A program made the translations under genes and the position numbers. Under the pieces are notes generated by a model that was given only the letters and a program-made list of their open reading frames with translations, did not search any database and was not told the origin of the DNA. This document shows positions 1-12,300 of a stretch of DNA of 64,000 nucleotides, piece after piece (position 1 is the first letter of the stretch; each line of letters begins with the position of its first letter). The stretch comes from Topomyia yanbarensis (taxonomy: Eukaryota > Arthropoda > Insecta > Diptera > Culicidae), in NCBI RefSeq assembly GCF_030247195.1, contig NC_080671.1:299370917-299434916 (forward strand), written 5' to 3'.

Positions 1-1379
1 ATTTTCAAGTGTTATTTTAATAAATGGCAAGCGGAAAGCTCTTGGATTTTCAGTGTGGCCTGGTACTTAAATTTTATGTGTCGAATCTCTTCGAAGAAAA
101 GTGTACATTATTTACAGTGTAGAACGGCGTCGTATAACAGTTATAAATTTTAAAACATAACTGTTCGAAATTATAAAACAAAACGCTCTGCTGATTGGGA
201 TGTGAATGTTTCAGTTCCAGTTCTACTTTGAAACTCCTATACAAAATAAAACGCTCCTGAACATGCCCTGACAGCGGTTAGGTCCGAAACTGAGTTAGTT
301 TCTGCCTCAAGCAAAAACGACATTAGAAAAGCGTACAGATCACAGCAGAATAAAAGAGACGAAAATAAGAAATATGCAGAGACTATTGTTGTTGTTGTTG
401 CGTTTTGACGTTTATGGCTTGAGGGACTGTGTTGCCTCATCCGCCAGTTGCATGCAGAGACTAGTTATCCTCTAGGGAGTGATATGCGAAGACGCCATCT
501 TGAGCCAGCTTACTGTCAACATTTTGAGCCAGTCGATCATTATTTGACTGCATTGGTGCAATATTTTTGGATAGTAATGTTATTTTTTTATTTTTGTTGA
601 TAAACATTAGACAACAAATTATAAATAGGCGCTATTGTAAGTTGAACTTTCCTGACAAGAATAATGCTGTTCAATTAGGGTAACCAACCTATATCCAAAG
701 GTAGGATTCCCGGCGGAATCGTCGGTAATACCTTCTATCTGATTTTTTCCAGATGGTTGCGTTGCTGGCAGTGTTGCTTTTGATTGATCTGAAGAGATGA
801 TTTTTTGTCCGAAAGCTACCGCATGGTATATTTTATGCATCTAATCTATCTTCTTGCTTACGTTGTTCGATAGGGTCAAGAATGGTTTTCTGCGGTAAAT
901 AGATCCATCATCAAAAGTTTGCTTTTTTGTTTCTCTTAAGCTCCTATAACTGCGTAACGTGCGAATACACAGGAACGGAGTTTTTCTTTGCAGTATTCTC
1001 TTCTTATTATATACATATTTACTGATTTTTGTTTGAATAATACTTGCGCTACATAGCCGCAAAGAATCCAGCAACGGGAACGCCGGAACTCGAAAAATTC
1101 AACCCATTTATCGCGTAATGCAGCATCCTTCGGGTACCGAAAAAAACTTATTTCAGCTATTAGAGCGTAATTACAAGGCCGATTCGCACAAAATTTTCCA
1201 ATGCACTTCATTTCTTATTTTTAAAATAAACGTTATGATAATAAAGTCACGCAAAACTTGGTTCGCAATAAGTGATGCTAGTTTTTTATCGCGATATTTA
1301 CCGTTGCTAGTTTGCCTTTTTTTCTCCGCATATCTCTCCCTAGAGGATAACTACACCGAGCAAAATTTACATTGAATTT
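1..1379. other. upstream intergenic DNA, no gene recognised
   Basis: I see only short open frames with no recognisable domains, no convincing splice-linked exons and no RNA gene. It is AT-rich, like the rest of the non-coding DNA in the window. Confidence 0.5.
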
Positions 1380-2720
1380 CCATAAAAACGTCTTATGACT
1401 TTCTGACATAAGGATTTTAAATGGATTTTATAAATCTGTCTTATGATTTGGAGGGGAAATTTTCTAAATCCATCTCTTATTATTTTCATAAGACAGTCTT
1501 ATGAAATTTATGAAAATGTCCGAATGAACGCCATAGGTGCCCATTTATGAAAAATGCTGACATTTATAAGTAGAAAACATAGTAGAAATAACGATTTCCA
1601 TAGAACAGTCTTATGAAATTCATCATAATGTTCGAATGAATGCCATAAGTTTTTTATTTATGGATATTATTGTGCATTTATATAAAAAAAGAACATGGCT
1701 GACATTTCTCGAGCATTTTTAGTAAACAAAAAATCAACAGTAAAAATCAACCTTGAGAGGATATCAGGTTTTACACCAACCGACATAACCCCACAAAATG
1801 AGCCGGATGAACTTCGTTTAACAATTCTCGGTGGTTTGTTTACATGGGAGTTACATGAGTTTGAATGTAACAGATGGGTACCCGTTGCACTCCAACTCAC
1901 GCAACTGACAAAGTAAACAAATCACTGAGAATTGTCAAATATGAACGTCATTCCTCAAGAGTTCATTCGTGTGGTCATCTTGTAGAACTCAATTTGGGAC
2001 AAAATAACCGCCAAGTGTAGATCCCTTCAGAAGATTGAAGAGAAAACTCTCACTAAATATTAAAATTTGTACATAATGAGCAACGCTTCGTCAATTTCTT
2101 GGGAAACTGGGCTTAGACAACTGGGAAACTGGACTTGACAACTGAATGATAATGATTGTTACTTCTCAAATGATTTTGATAATTATTAAATATGCACAAC
2201 TTAGTTCATTTCAAATAATCGGATATCTTCTGTAAAAATCATAACCATGTAAACAGATTTAATGCTCACAGTAATTTATTCAATAACATAAAAACAATTT
2301 AAAATTTTGTTGCAATTTGACTGAAAATCTCACTTCTTCTGTTTCAAACAGCGGTAATCAAAAAGTGCTGAAACTATTAACTCCTGGTTGGCCGTCCAGG
2401 CCAGTACTGAATTCATAAGAAACAATTATGAACTTTTCACAAAAGTGACGTTTATGAAAAACAAAATACAATTTTACAGAATCAATAACAGATCTCATAT
2501 GGGTTTCATGAGAAAAACTTATGAAATTCTTAAAGGCATATATTGGAGCGAAGTCATAAGACTGTTTTATGAAATACATTATTTGTACGTCTATGGAGTG
2601 CATGAATAAAGATAAATGAATTCATAATCCTGCCTATGACATTCTAAAGCGTTCAATGACATCGTCAGAAGGTTGGTTCATATGCCGAGACTTATGAAAT
2701 TCTCAGATGCTTTTTGCTCA
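1380..2720. repeat. degenerate TTATGA/TCATAA-rich palindromic repeat
   Basis: Variants of CTTATGAAATT and its reverse complement recur at about 1390-1660 and again at 2415-2710. They are separated by about 700 bp that contains its own inverted repeat: AACAATTCTCGGTGG near 1818 matches the complement of GTAAACAAATCACTGAGAATTGT near 1914. This looks like old MITE material that expanded or was split by a later insertion. No coding content is recognised. Confidence 0.4.
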
Positions 2721-2768
2721 GTGTAGCAGAGACTATATATTTTTGACTACAGTGTCTCTCAGTGTGTA

Positions 2769-2936
2769 TCCCAGTAAATTTCAACCGGAAATGAGCCGGA
2801 ACTCCGGCTGATTCCAGTTCGTACACCGGCTCGTGACACAACCGATTCTAGTTAGAATCGGTTGTGTCACTGGAGCCGGTGTACGAACTAAAACCAGCCG
2901 GAATTCCGGCTCATTTCCGGTTGAACTTTACTGGGA
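2769..2936. mobile_element. palindromic MITE just upstream of the ZMYND11-like gene
   Basis: A 168-bp near-perfect hairpin. The left arm starts TCCCAGTAAATTTCAACCGG, the right arm ends CCGGTTGAACTTTACTGGGA, and the centre is near 2850 (GATTCTAGTTAGAATC). TA lies on both sides, the target duplication expected of Tc1/mariner-type non-autonomous elements. It ends about 250 bp before the start codon, so it lies in or next to the promoter or 5' UTR. Confidence 0.75.
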
Positions 2937-3184
2937 TATATTAACAAATTATGTATCGTTTATAGCGTTTATTTAAGTCTTTTGTTACTTTTGTTACTCG
3001 GCAGTCGGCAAACAGGTTTTATAACCATACTAGTCTGCGCCAAAACTGTAACATGTATATAAACGATGTATAAAATCAAGTAATTACCGTATAAAAAGCA
3101 ATAAGTGCGAGTATCCTGCTGTTTAAAGTAGGCTGTTTTTTCTATTGAAAAGTCGCAGTGACACGGCTTGCAAAGAAAATTAAA

Positions 3185-3320
3185 ATGGAGCGTTACCAAC
3201 GCAAAACGCCGCTGGATGTGTTGAAGTCCATGTGGGTTGCAATTCGTGAAGCAAGCGGTGAAGAACTCGAGCATACCAGACTAGTCAAACATCTGCTTAA
3301 AATTTTCACTAACGCCGGAG
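3185..3320 (+). CDS. ZMYND11: ZMYND11-like exon 1 (start, winged helix N-half)
   Basis: Codes residues 1-45 plus one base of codon 46. The donor GGAG/GTAGGC at 3321 opens a 53-bp intron. It carries the first part of the SAMD1-like winged helix (LDVLKSMWVAIREASG, then HTRLVKHLLKIFTNAG). Confidence 0.88.
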
Positions 3321-6300
3321 GTAGGCATATTTTTGTTTGTTTTTGGTAGTACCCAGAATAATTTCCTTTGCAGATATCGAATCTTATGTGAGTAATGCGG
3401 TTGTTGACGGTTTAATTCAAATCGTAGAAAAACCGAAAAAGCCTAAACCAAAATCGGTTTACCATTACACATTACCGGACATTTCTAACTATTCCTTTCC
3501 GGACGAACATCCGGATGTTTACTGTTACGAATGCCATCTCGAAGGAAATGTTTTGAAATGCGCTGGCTGTTTGCGCGTGTTTCATCGAGGATGTGTGAGA
3601 TCCTCGACAGATAAACAGCTAGAATTGGAAAGGTTCACCAGCAAATACAAACGGGTTAATATATCCGCTTTTGGTATATCTGATGGAGTCAATCGGGAGA
3701 TTCGTTCTGTAAGCCCATCTGCAGCTACTACGCCGGACCTAACAGTTACTAATTCATCCGAAGCAGATGCAAACAAAAACCATGTTATATCCGTAAATTT
3801 GGATATATCTAAGAAAATGGTAAAAAGTGAGCTTGATCCAAGTGGTGTTAAACAAGAGGACTTCAAAGAGGAGCTCCTCGTGGATGAGCCACACTTTGTT
3901 GGTGTTATCAGGCTACCCGATCGGCGCTTGGAGGAGCGGTTGAATACACCGACAGTGAAGCCGGAAGACCGTGGTAACAGTATTATGGACAGTGATGAAT
4001 TCATTCACCGATATTGCTTTCCGTGTCGCCAGGTACACGGAAATCAGTACAATACACCTCCAAATTTAAGCCAAGCAGAACTGAATTATCTGCTTAAATT
4101 TGTCATTGATCAATACAAATCTTGGGTGAGTGATGGCGTATTTTTATGGAAATGATTTTAATTTTTTTCGTTTTTCTAGCTCCCTGACGATACCTATTCA
4201 CCAACAAAACTGTTCAACAATCGGTCACGAGTTTCAGAGGTTGTCGATAATATGGAATTATGCAAGGCGTTGTTGTTGCGTTCTTCTGTTACATTGGATG
4301 TTATTGAGCAAAAAATCGACAATTCAAGCTACACAACCCTTGAAGAATTTAGCGGAGATATTCAAGATATAGCTCACAATATTGCTATCATTCATGGAGG
4401 TATGTTGAAACTTCTAATCATTTGACGGTGATTTGTTTCTGTCAAGTTTTACAATTACAGCAAATTCACTGGAGTACAACGCTGTGATGTATTTTGTAAC
4501 TGACTGTATTTATGACCTGTACGAAATTCGTCAGTGTCCAGATTGTTTTCGTCATTCTAACGAGAAAGCAGAGCCGGACTGGTTCGCTAGGCCGTGCGTT
4601 ACACGACACGAGCTTGTATTTGCCAAACAAAAGGGTTATCAATACTGGCCAGCAAAGGTTATTCGAGTATACAACAATAGATATGATGTTCGCTTTTTTG
4701 GCGACCAACATTCTCGAGCCGTCATCGATGCAACTAGTGTCAAGCCAATTGATACTGATTTTGAGGTGCTAAAGATTAATCCTAAACAACGAGGATTTCA
4801 AAAAGCCATAGACGAATTGCACAAACATCAAGCACTGATCAGTCTTCCTAAGGACTATTACGCATTCGGTAGTCAAGTCTTGACGCCCATAGATGTATTA
4901 TTGCAGGCTTCAAATTTAGGCACGTTGTATGCTGCATCGTCACAGGTTGTTACTACACCCGCAAAAAAACGTGGAAGGAAGCCTAAAGCTCAAGCTTTTG
5001 GCACTTCAGTTACATCATCGAGAGAACATGGACTGAATAATGGAATGTTTCAGATCTCCGTACAATTAGAAAGGTACCGAATAGCTAATTTTGTTTCGAA
5101 ACTTATAGCGTTTTCGTTTTTACCTAGTGCTAAAGCGGTGTAGTGCAAAAAAGAGGTAGAATGATTACACTCGCGTTTGCATGAGTGTTGCACCGACTAC
5201 ACCGTTGTAGTGCACTATCAAAAACGAAAATGTAATTAGCCCTTCATGCATTTTTCTTTTTTTTTAAGAACACGTTTATTTAGGCCCAAATGCTGTAGCT
5301 TAACGAGGCGGATAATTCATTTTTTTAAATTACATGTCACATGTTAGTGGGAGAAGGGAAAGCCGTATTTAGGGGCGGCTTGCTCCCCTCTTATGTAAGT
5401 AAAGGAAAAGGTAGGAAGTAGGATACATATTGTGTAATTGACATCGTCGTTTGCTGATTGATCATTGTGGCGGATATGTACACTTTGTTGTAGTGTTGTA
5501 GTTTCCAGCCTGTAATCGCAAGGGCGAGGGGAGGGGCGATATTTCGGATAATTATTGGCACTCTGATGCTGTCATGATGTTCTCTATATCATCTGCATGT
5601 GAGGTATGTCATGATGTTCTGGATAGACGGTTATCAAGAAAAGTATGGACCGAAGACTCGAGAAGCAATGCCATATTGTAGATACAGGGATAGGTTGGTG
5701 AGATTCTACTGTGAACGAGAGAGGGGAAAATGCATTAAACTTGGACATCAATAGTTTTCAAAAAGATATAGATAAGAAAAATATAGGGGTGGTCGCAGCT
5801 TGCCAGGACGCCCGGACTGGCACATAGGGTGATCTACCTCGGGCCCGAAGGGAATCTATTAGTTGGGACCTGGCAACACAGTGCTCTGCGCACAGCCAAA
5901 CAACATGCTCGATGTCGTGATAGCCGTTCTCACAAACAATGATTACTCTCAGCAAGCCCTATACGACGGAGATGCGCGTCAAACGAGTGATGGTTGGACA
6001 TGATCCTTGACATCGTACGAATAAAGTCCCGGTTCACATCCAACCCCTTAAACCAAGCATTCGTTGATACCTTCGGGATAATGGAATGTAGCCACCGTCC
6101 CAGATGCCCATTGCTCCATGAGGTTTGCCAACTATCGAGCGTCCTCTGACGAGAGATACTGAAAAATTCATTGAAGCAAATTGGTCTTTCGTAAATGTCG
6201 CCTTCTAATGCGCCCACCTTGGCTAAAGAGTCCGCCTTCTCATTGCCCGCAATAGAACAATGTGACGGGACCCAAACCAAGGTAATCTGGTAAGATTTTT

Positions 6301-9300
6301 CAGATAAAGCACTCAGATATTCCCGTGTTTTCCCCAGGAAATACGGTGAGTGCTTTCCAGGCTTCGCCGCACGGATGGCCTCAATGGAGCTGAGACTATC
6401 CGAAACGATGAAGTAATGGTCTGAGGGCAGGGTGTCAATGATCCCGAGAGTATACTGAATGACAGCTAATTCTGCGACGTAAATTGAAGCAGGATCATTG
6501 AGTTTGAATGAGGCAGCAAGATTTTCGTTGAAGATACCGAAGCCTGTGGACCCGTCGAGAATTGATCCGTCAGTGTAGAACATTTTGGCGCAGTCGACTT
6601 GATGGTATTTGTTATAGAAAATATTTGGGACCACTTGTGGGCGAATATGATCCGGAATTCCACAAATCTCTTCCTTCATGGATGTATCGAAAAATACAGT
6701 TGGATCAGAAGTATCTAAGAGATGAGCACGGTTGACGTTATACGTAGATGAATTGATGTTCTGTGCCATGTAATCGAAGTGCAAGGACATGAATCGGGTC
6801 TGAGAATTAAGCTCGACAAGCCTTTTGCAATTTGCAATCACCAATGGGTTCAGAATATCCCATCGAATGAGCAATTGACATGAGAGGTCCCAGAATCGAT
6901 TTTTCAGCGGAAGAACGCCCGCCAGCACTTCGAGACTCATCGTATGGGTCGAGTGCAAGCAACCTAAGGCAATACGCAAGCAACGATACTGGATTCGCTC
7001 CAGTTTGATGAAGTGTATGTTCGCAGCGGAGCGAAAGCAGAAACATCCGTACTTTAACACTGATAATATCGTTGTTTGGTACAGCCTGATTAGGTCTGCT
7101 GGATGGGCACCCCACCATGTTCCAGTTATTGTACGGAAAAAGATCCTTTGTTGGCACTTCTGTTTCAGATACCTAATGTGACATCCCCAGGTTCCTTTAG
7201 AGTCGAACCATACCGCGAGATATTTGAATGTTGAAGCCTGAGCAATAGTTTGATCCATTAATTGAAGCTGTAGTTGCGCTGGTTCACGCTTTCTACAAAA
7301 TACGACTAGCTCAGTTTTCTCCGTGGAGAACTCGATACCCAGCTGGAGAGCCCAAGCAGACAAATTGTCCAAGGTATCTTGCAGTGGTCCTTGCAAGTCG
7401 ACGGCTTTAGGACCTGTAATAGGGACCACACCGTCATCTGCAAGCTGTCTTAGCGTGCAGGAATTGACAAGACATTCGTCAATGTCATTCACGTAAAAAT
7501 TGTAGAGGAGAGGGTTTAGACATGAGCCCTGGGGAAGGCCCATGTAGCTAAATCGTGATGTCGATAAATCGCCATGCGAGAAATGCATTTGTTTTTCAGA
7601 CAACAGGTTTAGTAAAAAGTTATTTAAAATTGGCGAAAGACCATGCTGGTGCAACTTCTCATAAAGAATGTTGATAGAAACTGAATCGAAAGCCCCCTTA
7701 ATATCCAAGAATACTGATGCCATCTGCTCTTTGTTAGCATATGCCATTTGAACGCAAGCAACGCAAGGCACTCGTTCGTCCCTTTGCCTTTGCGGAAGCC
7801 AAATTGTGTATCTGACAGTAAGCCATTTGTTTCTACCCAATTATCGAGGCAAAACAAGATAATTTTTTCGAATAACTTCCGGATACAGGACAGCATTGCA
7901 ATCGGACGATACGAATTGAGACGGAGGCTGGTTTTCCTGGTTTTTGGATGGCGATGACCCTCACCTGTCTCCAGTCATGTGGGACAATGTCCGTATTTTT
8001 CTTGTTGAGCTCAGTCTGCATAGATAACAATCGGTATAATATGCGTTTTGTACATCAAATAAGCTTATGTCAAATTATTTTTATGATAAATTGACCACTG
8101 TCTTGGAGGGATTGTCATTTTATCCCATCGTTCTACGCCCCTTCTCTGTTTTCGCGTGTTGTACGCTCCTATGTTGGAGTAACCTAGACAGCCTTTGATC
8201 ACGGGTTAGTTTTGGGGTCCAGAATGCATTTTTTATAACTTATAAAACTAAAGTACACAAGCCCAAAAAAGGTAACCAAATGCAATTCAAATACCTATAA
8301 AATCAGCAGACGCTATCTCACAAAAATGCGTAATTTGAAACTACAAGATTTCGGAAGTACAGTGGTGGACACAGAGCACACTCAATTAGACGAAATCTGT
8401 AATTATATGAATGAAATTAAGTTGAATTGGGCCTGGACATAGAATCAGCACATATTTAAAAATTGCTGTTAATTGTGATTTAAATCAAGACTAGTGATTC
8501 ATAGCTGTTTACTATTTAGTCGGGAAGCATTTTTGGTTGAAAACAGTCTCTAGACAACGGGGAACGCATTCAACCAGCTTCCAAATATGATCATTCAGAT
8601 TCTTTGAGATCCAGAGATCATTCAGATTCTTGGAGTTCTTCGCTTTGACGTCCTTTCCACGTCGTTCCACATAGTTTCTATTAGATTTAGGTCTGGGCGG
8701 TGTGCAGATCACGAAATAACATTGACCATCTGATCGAAAAGCCACTATTTAATGAACCGAGATGTATGATTAGGGTCGTTTTCATGCATAAATGTTCATC
8801 ACATAGACCGGTAGATGGCTGCATGTGATCCTACAATATTTGCTTGTACTGATGCTGATCCATTCTGCGATAAATGTTCACGATTGGCCCCAGACCATGC
8901 CATGAAAAAGCATGCATAATGCAACCGCCACCGCGTTGTACTAATTTTATGGTACCTATACTGAGGATTATGATGCCTCTTTGCTGAAAATTAAACATAA
9001 CCTTTTTTTATTAACCCAAATTGATAAAATTTCGACTCATCGCCTCAAAAAACATTTCTCCAAAAAGTTGCAGATTTATTTCCGTCCAAATTAGCAAAGT
9101 TTACTCTAGCTGTCAAACTGTTTTTAGTAAGGTAATTGTTTACGTTTCCCCCTGTAAGTGGAAAACATGTTTTTCTTTTGTGAATATGTTAGTTTAGTGT
9201 TGTAGATTCATAAAAAAGAGGCGGAAAGCGAAAATTCTAATAATTCATTATCAAGTTTAAAAATAAGTTCTACCTACCAACCTTCCGCGTATGGTTATTG

Positions 9301-12300
9301 TGCTTACAAAAGTAAGACTTTTGGCGAAACTGGCTTAATGCGGCTATGCCGCTTAGCCATGTCAAAGGATCCAAAGCGGCGCAAAGCCGCTGAGGATCCG
9401 CCGGACGAGGTGGCCTTGTTACTTGTCATCGGAATCGCAAGCAAACCTGTGATCCACTCGTTTATCCGGTATACTTAAACATAGGGGCTATCCCTAGACA
9501 GCACACGAATGAAACGATGTGTCGTAGCCACATTAGGCAGCGACAACATTTTATTTTTTGTCAATGAGGGATCGTCCATAAATGACGTAGCATTATATGG
9601 GGGAGGGGGGAGTATTGTAATTTGTGATGATGTGTGACGACAGGGGGGTAGGGGGCCATGTCATGCTACGTAGCTTTTTCAAAGGGGAATAACTAACATA
9701 TTTTTTTTATTTTTTTTTTTTTTCAAATTTTGCGGTGACAAGGGGGGGGGGAGAATTACTGTCAAGCTACGTAATTACCAGGGGGCATTTAGAGGTTTGT
9801 GACGAAATGCTACGATGGGGGAGGGGGGTGTTAAAAATCACTCAAAAAATGCTATGCATAATTAGTACTTTGATAGTCAAGTCTTAAAAAATTCCACGAT
9901 GTTATACTTCTAGCGGGTACATTTACATTAATCTGAGAAAGTATATTCGGGGCATCTATTTCACCAGTTAGAACTTTCCCTACAAACACGGCTCTGGATA
10001 TATTTCGCCTTTTTGAAAGAGGGTCCATGTCGAGCAGGCGACAGCGTTCAATGTAAGGTGGCAACTCTATCGGGTTGCGGTTTTAAGGGCATATTGGAGA
10101 AACCTAGCTTGTATAGATTCAATTCTGGTAATCCAGACATTTGTGTACGGGCACCAAATGACAGCTGAAGCTTCCAGGATGGAGCGTACAAGAAAGAAGT
10201 ACAGTGCTCTCATACAGTATGGGTCAGTAAACTTTTTGGCTATTCTAATGATAAAACCAAGGTTCCGGTTGGCTTTCGCAATGATGTGGGAATAGTGATC
10301 TCTAAACGTCAATTTAGAATCCAGCTTAGGGTTGCCACCTCTGGAGAGGCTTCGACCCGGAGATTTTCACTGATCTGGGGGGTGGTGGATTTTAAGAGGA
10401 ACGAGACAGAAATTGGAATCAAAGCAATTGCTAGGTATTTTAGAGCACTTTAATCGCTATTTATTACCACGTTAAAGTAAAACTGTAAATTTTTCACGCT
10501 TGAGAACGGTTTTATCGGTTTAATATGGTGTAGTATTTCACTTCCCCGACTAAGTGCCAAGAATACTACTCCCTCTGTGGAGGTCGAACGAGCATTGCTC
10601 TCCTCCACAACTAACAGGAGAAGGAGAGCAAAGGAGGCAGAACTGCGTCATCACACTATGTTGTGTCGGTTATTCGTCACCAACAAATTTTAATTTCGCA
10701 ACAAAGGGGCAAAACTCACCTCCCTAGCCCAGTTAAGGATCGCTGCTGGAGTAGCAACAACACCGCAAGAACTCGTTTGATGTTGACCTAGTCAGTTGGA
10801 TTAGAACAAATCTGCCAGACCTTAGTGCAGCTGGTGATAAGCACCACTAAGAGTGAAATGATTTGGTAAAATTGCAGCAAAATAACTTTTTTACACCATT
10901 TTGAGCGACTTAGTGGAATGCAACATTTCAATTGTAGCACATAGCGAAATATTACTTTTCTTAACCCTCCGGAAGTCGCGCATCTGGCTTACCGAACGAG
11001 CAGCCGCTGGTCCCCTAAGACGATTTCGCTAGATTTTCAGATCAGCGTGCACTCAGCGCACTAGCGCGACTTCCGGAAGGTTAATTTGTAGTAAATTTTA
11101 TTTGTTTTTCATTTTTATTGCTTTGTGAAAGAAATTAGCAATATTTGGTGAACTCTTCGTCATCTTGAAACGAAGGGTTAGTTGGGAAAAATAAATCTGA
11201 ACCAGATTAATAGTTAATTTAGACTTTTTAAATATTTTGTAAAGAATCAATTAATTCCAAAAAAATTAACCTATGCTTCTTCCCACCAAACCCGGAGAAA
11301 TTGATGTAAAACCCGGAGACCCGGAGATCGCTCCCAAAAACCGGAGTCTCCGGGTCAAACCCGGAGGGGTGGCAACCCTAATCCAGCTGTACACCAAGGT
11401 CCCTGACAACTGACACTCTATCCAGTAGTTTCCCTGAGATAGTATAACACCACAAAATTGGATTTTTTCTGCGCGTGAAAGAAATTACTGAGCATTTGAA
11501 TACACTGATAGTCAACCTATTTCGAGTGCACCAAAGGCGTTGTTTACTTATTTAAAGGCTCGCACAGAATGAAGCAAAATCTACCAATCGAACATGTCAC
11601 CGGCTACCTATCATGCAAAGTAAACAAAAATACTTCTTTGGCAATGCCCTCGTGCGTGCTCGCAAGGGGAGTATTGTTATTGGCAGGAAAAATATTACAA
11701 TAATAGGAGTGAAAAACTATTTGTTTTTATACATTTACCTTTTCTCATTTCTTATATTGCTTACAAAAATCAGCAAGTTAACAAGAAGATTCACCGAACT
11801 TCTACAGTGCCATTGAACGACTATCAGGCTTATTTTCCCTTTTTTGTATAGTTGATAAATTTACAAACGGAACGTTACAAAACGCTCTATTATCGAATTG
11901 CGAATATTATGACATTCTTCTTCAAAGATATTTATGGTAAGCAGGGGTGCCAACCTTCCAGATTTATCTGGATTCTTCCAGATTTTTAAGCGTCGTCCAG
12001 ACATACAGATTTAGGTTTGTACGATCCAGATTCCGAAAAAAAATTCCAGATTTATCCAGACAATTTGAAAAATGAGAAAATAAGTTACAAGAATGCATAG
12101 TTGATTTTTGAACCTCCTTTTGAGCTACAACTTATCAAAAGAAAATTTTATAGAAAAGCTGAAAGCACACCATACCCTAGTTTTTTCGCTAAAAGTGGAC
12201 AAATTTTGTCGAATTTTCATCAGCTAGAAGTTCCAACAATCCAAGATACTGTAAGCTCAAAGACGCAATTTTAATCCATATGCTCTATGCTGAAAATGAA

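Larger units (their letters stand above)
9848..11553 (-). pseudogene. LINE reverse transcriptase C-terminal relic, split by a hAT insertion
   Basis: Minus-strand sequence 11553-11389 encodes RNRLTISVFKCSVISFTRRK and RVSVVRDLGVQ. After removal of the 10327-11380 insert and one target copy it continues LDSKLTFRDHYSH, then LGFIIRIAKKFTDPY and IESIQARFLQYALK, and ends near 9850. This is the thumb/C-terminal part of a Jockey/CR1-group RT. It may belong to the same family as the RT pieces at 13.2 and 15.3 kb, whose LDEFCNWCT precedes this region in such proteins. Confidence 0.8.

Noticed and set aside
1695..1916. 73-codon plus-strand frame within the TTATGA repeat region
   Set aside because: Overlaps an inverted repeat and has an equally long antisense frame; no homology recognised.
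3582..4004. 140-codon minus-strand frame in exon 2
   Set aside because: Shadow of the ZMYND11-like coding sequence.
4130..4372. Separate small genes at 4.1-5.1 kb
   Set aside because: These frames are out-of-frame readings of exons 3 and 4 once the short introns are recognised.
6807..7157. Alternative frames inside the LINE at 5.9-7.8 kb
   Set aside because: Shadows of the RT-RNase H frame, which carries all recognised motifs.
5250..8045. Target-site duplication for the truncated LINE
   Set aside because: Only a 4-5 base similarity (ATGC) could be found between the flanks, not enough to define the ends.
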